Of a stretch of 64,000 bases of DNA, positions 9,250-16,400 are shown one piece after another; within the stretch, counting starts at the first letter, position 1, and every line of letters begins with the position of its first letter. The notes beneath the pieces were generated by a model. The model was not told where the DNA came from, did no database searches, and saw nothing but the letters and a program-made list of their open reading frames with translations. This stretch comes from Solibacteraceae bacterium. Lineage in GTDB: Bacteria; Acidobacteriota; Terriglobia; Bryobacterales; Bryobacteraceae. Made by a program: the position numbers and the translations under genes. The stretch is from assembly GCA_021324015.1 (NCBI GenBank), contig JAJPJX010000121.1, positions 30,872 to 94,871 on the forward strand, written 5' to 3'.

Positions 9250-9567
9250 ATGGCGTTCGCCGATCTTGTCAACGCGATGGACACGGCTTGCATCGCAGCC
9301 TTCGGCACGCCGGTCACGTTCACCCCGCAGGATGGTTCCGGGCCGCAGCAGATCACCGGCATCATTCAGACTCCGGCGATAGCCGAAGATTACGTCCCCG
9401 GCAGCGTTCAGGGCACCTCGGTGGTTCGGTTATTCGTCCGGTTCGCCAACATCAGCCCGCCGCCGCAGCATGGAGACACCATTACGATCAACGGCGTCGT
9501 GTACGACGTGCTGGAGGTCGCGGTGGACGTGCAGGGCGGCGCCGTTTTGAAGCTCAGGACCACGTAA
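9250..9567 (+). CDS. Head-tail connector, lambda gpFII-like
   Basis: The 105-residue protein resembles the FII attachment family (Phage_attach): an N-terminal helix (FADLVNAMDTACIAAFG), then beta strands ending in the hairpin GDTITINGVVYDVLEVAVD and a final strand. gpFII binds below gpW and forms the tail-docking surface. Location (after head genes, before tail completion genes) fits. The stop codon overlaps the next start (TAATG). Confidence 0.78.
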   Translation: MAFADLVNAMDTACIAAFGTPVTFTPQDGSGPQQITGIIQTPAIAEDYVPGSVQGTSVVRLFVRFANISPPPQHGDTITINGVVYDVLEVAVDVQGGAVLKLRTT

Positions 9568-10055
9568 TGCTGAACGCATCGCCTATTGTGGATGCCATCG
9601 CCGGCGTGCTCCAGACGATTCCGGATCTGGCCGCCGCGATGACCGTGCTGGAGGGTCAGAGCCCGGTTTGCCGGATCGAGGCTTTCCATTACCGCTTGGG
9701 CATGGATTACCGCCTGGCGCAGCGGATTTATAAAATGCCCGCGCCCTCGATGCTCGTGGCGTGGGATGGCACGCAGGGCGGGAATTTCGACGGCCAGACC
9801 ATTTGGAAGCACCGCTTCAACGTGTATTTCCGCATGGGAAACGCGGCCGGCCTGAGCGAGCCAGTCGGGTACGAGGACCTGTGGTCGATCCTTTGCAACC
9901 AGCCTCCCGCTGGCAGCCCGGTTGGTATCCGGTACATGCACCTTTATCCCGGCCTCGACATCATGGACACGCCGAGCGTCGCCCACGCGCTCGACGAGGA
10001 CTTGCAGGACCGCTTCGTGGGCACGCTGGTCATACCAGAGATTGGAGACAACTGA
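9567..10055 (+). CDS. Tail completion/terminator-like protein
   Basis: This 162-residue protein occupies the lambda Z/U position between the head connector and the tail tube. An N-terminal helical stretch is followed by mixed alpha/beta sequence. I place the start at the ATG overlapping the gpFII stop, not at the longer upstream reading. A tail terminator or completion role is inferred from synteny; the sequence is not diagnostic. Confidence 0.65.
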   Translation: MLNASPIVDAIAGVLQTIPDLAAAMTVLEGQSPVCRIEAFHYRLGMDYRLAQRIYKMPAPSMLVAWDGTQGGNFDGQTIWKHRFNVYFRMGNAAGLSEPVGYEDLWSILCNQPPAGSPVGIRYMHLYPGLDIMDTPSVAHALDEDLQDRFVGTLVIPEIGDN

Positions 10056-10258
10056 TGCCTGATCTGAAGCAAGAGATGGCCGACGTGGCGGCGGCCATCG
10101 AGAAGTTGGAGGCGCAGGCCGCAGCGCCCGCCGCCCCGCCCGCGCCCGGCAAGGTCCGGCTGCGCCACCCCCACACTGGCGACATCAAGGAGGTCGATGC
10201 CGTCCCCGAGAAGCTCATTCCGATCATGGGCCTCGGCTACCAGCAGGTGAAGGAGTAA
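10055..10258 (+). CDS. Small coiled-coil/basic protein of the tail operon
   Basis: The 67-residue protein overlaps the preceding stop by one base (TGATG). It has an amphipathic acidic helix (about residues 3-22), a Pro/Ala linker, and a C-terminal stretch (VRLRHPHTGDIKEVDAVPEKLIPIMGLGYQQV) resembling small proteins encoded before tail-tube genes in other siphoviruses. Function unknown. Confidence 0.65.
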   Translation: MPDLKQEMADVAAAIEKLEAQAAAPAAPPAPGKVRLRHPHTGDIKEVDAVPEKLIPIMGLGYQQVKE

Positions 10259-10262
10259 ATCC

Positions 10263-11276
10263 ATGGCCGCGAGAATTCAGCAACTCATCCTGGGCCTCGG
10301 CAAGAACAAGCAGACCAACATCTCGACTGCCGGGTCCACGTTCCTGCGCCTGAAGAAGATCGACACCACGGTCACGACGCCGAAGCCGGTGTTCGAGAAC
10401 GACGCTGCCGAAATCGGCAAGCAGAACGAGTTCATCTTCCAGACGTTCCCGTCGCACTACGACGTCGCGAACCGCATCGAGAAGTACGCCAGCGCGGAAT
10501 TCGTGACCTGGGCAACCGCTTATGCTCTTGGCAACGTGACGATGACCGGCTCGTCCGCGCCCTACACCTATACCATCGTGCCGATCGATCCCGGCACCAC
10601 CATCGAGCTGCCGTACTTCTCGGTGGTCGAGCAGGTTGCCGAGGGCGGTGGCAGCGCGGTCGATAATCTTTATGTCGGCTGCGCCATCGAAGACTTCACG
10701 TATCAGTTCAACTACGGGCCTGGCCGCGCCTCCTCGAAGATGACGGTCAACTGGGTCGGCTCTGGCCTGCTGACCACGCCTTCGGGCATCACGGTGCCGG
10801 CGCTCACGACCGAGAACAACATGCTTGCGGCTTCGATGTCGCTGTCGGTCAACGGCGTCGATTACGTGGCGACGAAGCGCATTCTGTCGGGCAGCATCGG
10901 CTGGAAGAACAACCTCCTCCTGAACGCGGGATTCTTCCCCGGCTCCGGCTTGCAGAATGGCCTCCAGGTCCGCGGCCGCCTGGAAATCGGCGCCCGCGTG
11001 CCGTCGTTCCAGTTCACCGCGCGGTTGCTTTCGGGATCGACCGAGTACAACACGCTCGTCAACCAGACCACCGGCACGGCGACGCTCAGCGTCCAGCACG
11101 ACGCGGGCAATTCGGTGTCTTTCAGCTTCCCGCAGATGGCGTTCCAGATCGTCGAGAACGCCGAAGCCGATGGCATCGTGGCGGTGACCGTGACCGGCGC
11201 GCCCCAGTACAACACCACCCAGAACACGGTGCTGTCGGTCACGACGAAGTGCGGCATTTCCGGTATCGCGCAGTAA
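10263..11276 (+). CDS. Major tail tube protein
   Basis: The 337-residue protein is beta-rich with Ser/Thr/Gly-rich loops and lies between the tail-terminator-like gene and the chaperone frameshift pair, the fixed location of the tube gene. Features include an N-terminal tube-like segment (STFLRLKKIDTTVTTPKPVFENDAAEIG) and a second repeat-like half (about 175-330), suggesting a duplicated tube domain, longer than lambda gpV (246). It polymerises around the tape measure to form the tail. Confidence 0.82.
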   Translation: MAARIQQLILGLGKNKQTNISTAGSTFLRLKKIDTTVTTPKPVFENDAAEIGKQNEFIFQTFPSHYDVANRIEKYASAEFVTWATAYALGNVTMTGSSAPYTYTIVPIDPGTTIELPYFSVVEQVAEGGGSAVDNLYVGCAIEDFTYQFNYGPGRASSKMTVNWVGSGLLTTPSGITVPALTTENNMLAASMSLSVNGVDYVATKRILSGSIGWKNNLLLNAGFFPGSGLQNGLQVRGRLEIGARVPSFQFTARLLSGSTEYNTLVNQTTGTATLSVQHDAGNSVSFSFPQMAFQIVENAEADGIVAVTVTGAPQYNTTQNTVLSVTTKCGISGIAQ

Positions 11277-11296
11277 ATCCACTCCCAGGAGTATCT

Positions 11297-11911
11297 ATGT
11301 ACGGCAGCATTCCCAACGAGGGCATCGCCATTCGCGTGCCCAACCCGCCCAAGACGGCCCGCGTTCGCCTCCCGACCACCGAGGAGATGCTGGGCCGTCT
11401 GGCGCAGCAGAAGTCGATCCGGCGCACCATCGGCCGGCGCAAGTCGCAGACGGAGTACGTCTCGAATCCCAAGGCCGATCTCGCCTTGTTCAACCAGATC
11501 CGGTTGGACAAGGACGGCCCGGAGTTCGACGAGTTCGAGGCCGGCAATGCGATCTCGAAGCTCACGTTCTGCGACGTGACCGGCTGCGAGCGCGTGGGCG
11601 ACGAGTACCAGATCACGCTCAAGACGCCGTTCGGCGACACCGTTCACACGATGAAAATCCCGACGCAGCGGGATATCACCGTGTACCGCCGCACGGTCGT
11701 CTCCTCTACCGATCTGCCTCATGGCCAGGAGGAGTTGCGTTACCGCATCGAGCCTGCCATGGATCTGTACGATTCGACGGTGAGCAAGATCGAGGGTTAT
11801 GCCGATGGCTACAAGGCCGCCGACGTGCCGCCGCACCACAAATCGGCGGTCGTGGTCGAACTGGTCCAGGCCATCGAGGACATGGACCCCTCGCTCGACC
11901 CAAACTCCTAG
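11297..11911 (+). CDS. Tail assembly chaperone, G-type product
   Basis: This 204-residue protein begins at an ATG after CCAGGAG. It follows the tube gene and precedes the tape measure, the lambda G position, and has a basic N-terminal third and acidic C-terminus (VVVELVQAIEDMDPSLD). Its last sense codons contain the heptamer CCCAAAC, four bases before the stop. The short product would coat the tape measure during tail assembly and leave before completion. No sequence family is recognised; the call rests on position and the frameshift signal. Confidence 0.8.
   Translation: MYGSIPNEGIAIRVPNPPKTARVRLPTTEEMLGRLAQQKSIRRTIGRRKSQTEYVSNPKADLALFNQIRLDKDGPEFDEFEAGNAISKLTFCDVTGCERVGDEYQITLKTPFGDTVHTMKIPTQRDITVYRRTVVSSTDLPHGQEELRYRIEPAMDLYDSTVSKIEGYADGYKAADVPPHHKSAVVVELVQAIEDMDPSLDPNS
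11899..11905 (+). promoter_or_regulatory. Programmed -1 frameshift slippery heptamer
   Basis: The sequence C CCA AAC, read in the frame of the upstream gene, fits X XXY YYZ exactly. It lies two codons before the TAG at 11909-11911. Moving -1 opens a frame that runs without stops to 12363. Lambda uses G GGA AAG at the same place to make gpGT. This is the usual architecture for tail-chaperone recoding, so I regard the site as functional. Confidence 0.85.
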
Positions 11912-12363
11912 GGCCGGACGAGTGGCCGCATCCGGTCCCTCTCCGGCTCCTCGTCCATCGCTCGATCCGCCAGGAGGACCTTTGCGATGGAGGCGCGCAC
12001 GGCCCGCGCGGGTGCCCGGATGCCAACGATGTGACCTGCGATAAGTGCGGGCACCAGCGCACCGTTGGCGATACCAACGCGCCTGGCGCCTGCCCGCACT
12101 GCGGCTCCGTGCAGTACACAATCAATCGCTGCTCGCATTGCCGGCTGGACGACCTGGATTACGTGCGCTCGCACTCGGCGTCCGGCCGCCTCTTTGAGCG
12201 GGTCCTCGAGCTGGAGTTCGACGCAGCCCACTTCTCGATCCCGTGGAGCGACGTGACCGCAGAAGAGGTCCGCGGCCTCCAGATCCTCAAGGAAGAACGC
12301 GACCGCTACCAGCGGGAGCAGGCTCACAACAACCAAATCCAACTACCGAGGCCAACTGAATGA
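11905..12363 (+). CDS. T extension of the tail chaperone (made by -1 frameshift)
   Basis: Read from the slippery site, this frame adds about 152 residues to the upstream chaperone, for a fusion of about 355. It carries a treble-clef-like zinc site (CDKCGH...CPHC...CSHC, about residues 43-75 of the extension) and a helical charged C-terminus. A GTG at 12031 would give a separate 110-residue protein but has no convincing ribosome-binding site, and the frame is open back to the heptamer. By analogy with lambda gpGT, the T part should bind tube protein while G binds the tape measure. Confidence 0.78.
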   Translation, partial: LLGPDEWPHPVPLRLLVHRSIRQEDLCDGGAHGPRGCPDANDVTCDKCGHQRTVGDTNAPGACPHCGSVQYTINRCSHCRLDDLDYVRSHSASGRLFERVLELEFDAAHFSIPWSDVTAEEVRGLQILKEERDRYQREQAHNNQIQLPRPTE

Positions 12364-12614
12364 ACCCCACCCCGCCTTGCGCCATGTGCGGCACGCCCGT
12401 CGAGATGGAAATCGACCCCCAGATCCGCTTCTCGTCCGGCGTCGGCAGCACCGCCATCGTCATCGAGCACCCGAAGCAGGTCGCCTGCCCCGCCTGCGGC
12501 AGCCTCCTGCATCTGGCCATCGTCGGCATCCAGAACATCCAGATGAAGACTGCCGTGGTGCCCCCGCAGAAGCGCCAGTTGGTGGTGCCGATCAGCCGCG
12601 TCCGCGTCGGTTGA
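12360..12614 (+). CDS. Small zinc-ribbon-like protein
   Basis: The 84-residue protein starts at an ATG overlapping the previous stop. It has CAMCGTP near the N-terminus and CPACGS around residues 42-47, a four-cysteine zinc-ribbon arrangement, then hydrophobic beta-like sequence. It lies between the tail chaperone and the tape measure. Zinc binding is inferred from the cysteines; the role is unknown. Confidence 0.65.
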   Translation: MNPTPPCAMCGTPVEMEIDPQIRFSSGVGSTAIVIEHPKQVACPACGSLLHLAIVGIQNIQMKTAVVPPQKRQLVVPISRVRVG

Positions 12615-12618
12615 AGCC

Positions 12619-13068
12619 ATGCCGTTCCAGGCCAAGATCACGCGCGCCCGTTTTGTCCTTGGGCCGTTCACGTCCGAGGACATGCTGGCCATCGGCAACG
12701 TGGTGGTGGATTCGATCAAGGACCGTCTCCATAAGGGTCTGAACGTCAACGATCAGCAGGCAAAGCCGTTGAAGCCGGGGCGCAACGGCCATCGTGGGTA
12801 TCCGGATTACAAATCCGCGCGCGGTCTCCAGCCGTTCCGCGATTGGTTTTGGACGGGCCACACATTGCGCGCACTGAAGGTGAAGCAGGCGAGCGAGAAC
12901 CGTTGCGTAATCGGTTTCATCGATCCGAACGCAGACCTGATCGCGCACGTGAACAACCTGCGCGAGCGCGCGTTCGGCATCTCTCCGAAGGACCGTCAGG
13001 TCATGGTCGCGGCCATCAAGACGGTCTTGCGCACCGCGCGAGTAATCTCCGTGAGAAAGGCGGCGTAA
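12619..13068 (+). CDS. Tail completion/virion-morphogenesis-like protein
   Basis: The 149-residue protein has a pattern seen in HK97-gp10 and phage virion-morphogenesis proteins: an N-terminal helix, a conserved middle with KPLKPGRNGHRGYPDYKSA and W(F/T)GHTLRAL, then a helical C-terminus with IGF beta turn. These proteins complete or terminate tails. Placement before the tape measure is compatible. Family assignment is by resemblance only. Confidence 0.55.
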   Translation: MPFQAKITRARFVLGPFTSEDMLAIGNVVVDSIKDRLHKGLNVNDQQAKPLKPGRNGHRGYPDYKSARGLQPFRDWFWTGHTLRALKVKQASENRCVIGFIDPNADLIAHVNNLRERAFGISPKDRQVMVAAIKTVLRTARVISVRKAA

Positions 13069-13069
13069 T

Positions 13070-13408
13070 TCAGTTTGAGCGTCGCCCGTAAAAGAGAGCA
13101 CCAACAATTGCTCCAAGCAAAGTGCCCGTAGTCTCATTCGTGATGACTTTTAGATAGCCAAGCGCGCCGACAGCAGCGACAACGACCACGGTGAATCCGT
13201 ATGACCACAGCATCGCACGGTGCTTGCGCTTGGCTGCAATGGGCATCTCGCGAGCGTATTGCTCAATGAGGTTCGCTATCGCCTCTTTTGAGCGTTTGCT
13301 CCGAAGCGCCTCAGCAAGAGCGAATAGCAGCTCGTCGAAACCCGAAGGTGGTTCACCCTCCGGTTCTTCTTCGAACTCCTCTTGGGGTTCCTCTTCGTTA
13401 TCGGGCAT
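13070..13408 (-). CDS. Reverse-strand acidic membrane protein (moron candidate)
   Basis: This 112-residue protein is encoded against the late operon just before the tape measure. The first 25 residues are almost all Glu/Pro/Asp/Gln, then comes a helical basic region and two hydrophobic stretches (YGFTVVVVAAVGALGYL and TTGTLLGAIVGALFYG). It ends KGRRSN-like with positive charge. Orientation and unlike composition suggest an independently expressed moron, possibly made by the lysogen. Function unknown. Confidence 0.65.
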   Translation of the reverse strand: MPDNEEEPQEEFEEEPEGEPPSGFDELLFALAEALRSKRSKEAIANLIEQYAREMPIAAKRKHRAMLWSYGFTVVVVAAVGALGYLKVITNETTGTLLGAIVGALFYGRRSN

Positions 13409-13473
13409 TTCTCCGCATAGTAGCAGGATTACTCCACATCGACCGACTCGGCGTCGGACAGCCGCTTAAATAA

Positions 13474-16400
13474 ATGGATCAGGAATCGGTCGTCCTCGAA
13501 GTCGATCCGCGCAGCATCCACCAAGCCATTGTCCAGGCCAACAAGGACGTGGAGTCGTGGGAGAAGGGTGTCGTCGGCGCCGGCGACCGGATGCAGAAGT
13601 CGCTGGAGCGGATGGCTGACCTGCTGGTCAAGGTCAACGATAAACAGCGCAACTCCCTGGAGCGCCTGACGCAGGCCGTTGAGAAGCAGGCCGCCGCGTA
13701 CGGCAAGACCGGCGTGGACCGCCTCGTCGCCGAACGGGACCGCCTGATCCAGAAGCTCGGCGTGGAAGAGAGCATGGTCAATCGCGTCCGCGCCGCCTAC
13801 GAGAAGATGATCGCCGTCGAGCAGAAGAAAGAGGGCGGTGGTCTCGAAGGCTTCGGCAAGCGGATCGAGCAGATGATCCGCGATCCGCTCAACGGCGCCA
13901 AGGAAGCTGCGGCCGGCTTGATGGAAAAAGTAGGCGGCATGGGCGCGACGCTCGGGGTCGGCGTCGGGGTCCTCACTGCGCTGGCAGCGGCGGGTTGGGA
14001 GGCGGCCAAGAGCCTCGGCGCTTATGGTGTGCAGGTCAAGGATGCGGAGTTGCGCACTGGCCTGACCGCCAAGGAGGTCGGCCAGTTCAGTTTCGCGGCC
14101 AAGGCGGTCGGCCAGGACATCTCCATCGTCGAGCGCCTGATGCGTGGTCTGTCGCAGGCCGCCGACGACACGTCGCGCGAGGGCGAGAAGGCGCGCGCCA
14201 CGCTGCAGCGCATGGGCATCGAGCTGCGCACCGCCAGTGGCGACATGAAGCCGACCGCCGAGATCCTGGTCGAGATCTCCGAGGGCCTCGATAAGCTGCC
14301 CGAAGGCCTCCAGCGCGATGCCGCCGCCATGGATCTGTTCAAGCGCGTGGGCATCGAGGCCATTCCGTTCATGACGGAGTTGAACGAGAACCTGCGAATC
14401 GCCAAGGAGCAGGGATTCGGCCCCGACGAGGACGACATCCGGCGCTTCATGGAGTACCAGCGCGAAGTGGCGCAGCTTGAAACGAAGTGGGATGCGCTGA
14501 TCCGGAAGCTCAAGGAAGGGATCGTCATCCCCATCAACTTCATCGGCAATGCCGCCGAATGGTTCCTGAATAACATCACCCCGGCCGGGGACGAAGCGCG
14601 TGAACGGCGCGAGGAGGAACAGGCGCGACAGGACGCCGCGGCGATTGGCAGAATGCGTGGCGAGCCTGGCGTGCTGGCCGAGTCCGGCGATTTGGGCCTC
14701 CGCATGTCGAGGAGCGCGCACCGCAGCCTGCAAGCGCAGATGGAGAAGCTCGCGCCCGGCATTATGCGCGACCGCGAACTGATCGAGCGCCAGATCGCGG
14801 ACCTGCGGCAGCAGAAGGAGAATCTCACCGGCAATTTCGGCTGGGTGCAGATGCTCGCCCCGACCCGGGAAGAACTGGATCGCATGAAGAAGGCCGACGC
14901 GCTCCAGAAGCAGATCGACGACCTTCAGCGCAAACTCGATGCCGCCGAGCAGGCGACGCGCCGCACTGATCTCAAGCAGGGCAAGTCTTACGTGGACGGC
15001 CTGCGCGCCCGGTACTTCGGCACGCACGACGGGATCGAGGAGGCGTACCAGCAGGCCAAGAAGGACGTTGATAACTACCGGAAGCAATTGTTCCAACCCG
15101 AGCACCCCCTCACCAAGACGGAGGCCTCCGACCTCAACAAGAGGCTGGTCGAGGCGCAGGGCCGCGAGGCACGCGCCAAGGCGTCGCTCGACGCCGAGAC
15201 GGAGCGCAAGAAGTTCCTGACGGAAGCCCAGGCGTTCATCAAGAAGGGCGATGAGGCCGAACTCGACGCCATCGGCAAGATTTACTACGAGCGCGATCTG
15301 CTGTTGAAGCAGGCGGTCCAGCTAAAGGCGACCGAGGAGCAGATCGCGGCCATCCGCAAGTCTGCCGACGAGCAGGCGGGCAAGATCCTCAAGGACTCCT
15401 GGGAGAAGTTCGAGGAGTACGACCAGAAGCGTCGCGTTGATCAGCAGAGGAAGTTCCTGGAGTTGTTCCTGCCCACCAAGGAGCAGTTGAAGGAGTGGGA
15501 GGACGTTTTCAAAGCGCAGGAGCGCATCCAGGATATCGATGTGCAGGCGCAGAAGGAGGCCCTGCGGCGCCACGCGAACATGCAGGTCAAGCAGGCCGGG
15601 ACGCCCGAGGAGGCGTACCAGATCCGCGTGGACCTTGCGCTCAAGCTGGCGCAGATCGAGGTGGACCGCATCCGGCGCGAGGACGACACCGCGAAGCGCA
15701 TGGTGCTGGCCGCCGAGGCGCAGAAGCAACTCTATACGGACATCGCGGCGGCCCAGGACGAGTTGGAGGAGAAGCGCGCGCAGGCGGCCGAGCGTGCTGC
15801 CGAAGAGACCCAGCGGCAGGTGGACCAGATCCAGAAGGAGGCCTCCAGCCTCTTCCATACGCTGCTCACCAAGCCTCAGGACTTCGCGAAGCAACTGGGC
15901 AACACGCTTCGCGAGGCGATCCTCGCACCGATCACGGAAGGCTTCGGCGGGATTGTCGCCAACGCCATTCAACCGCTGGTCGGCGGCATTGGCGGCATGT
16001 TCAAGGGCATGTTCGGCGGCAAGGACCCGGTCAAGGCTGCGACGGACCTCAATACTGCCGCCACGGCGCAGAACTCGGCGGCCGTGGCGATGTTGACCGC
16101 AGTGCTGGCCGGGTTCATGGGCATCGGCATGCCGATGTTTGCCGCGCCGAGCATCCCCGGTATCGCCGGCCTCCCCCTGCCCGCGTTCTCAGCGCCCGCG
16201 TCAATGGGCAGGTCGGCCCTGCCGAAATTCGCCGAGGGCGGCATCACGAGTGGCCCCACGATTGTCGGAGAGGCGGGGCCGGAGCTGGTCATCCCGCTTA
16301 CCAATCTGCGCAACATGGGCCTCGGCCCCAATGCGCGCCTGGTGGGGCACTACGGGCCGGAGACGGATGCGGCATTGCTGAAGGCCACCATGGGCCTATT

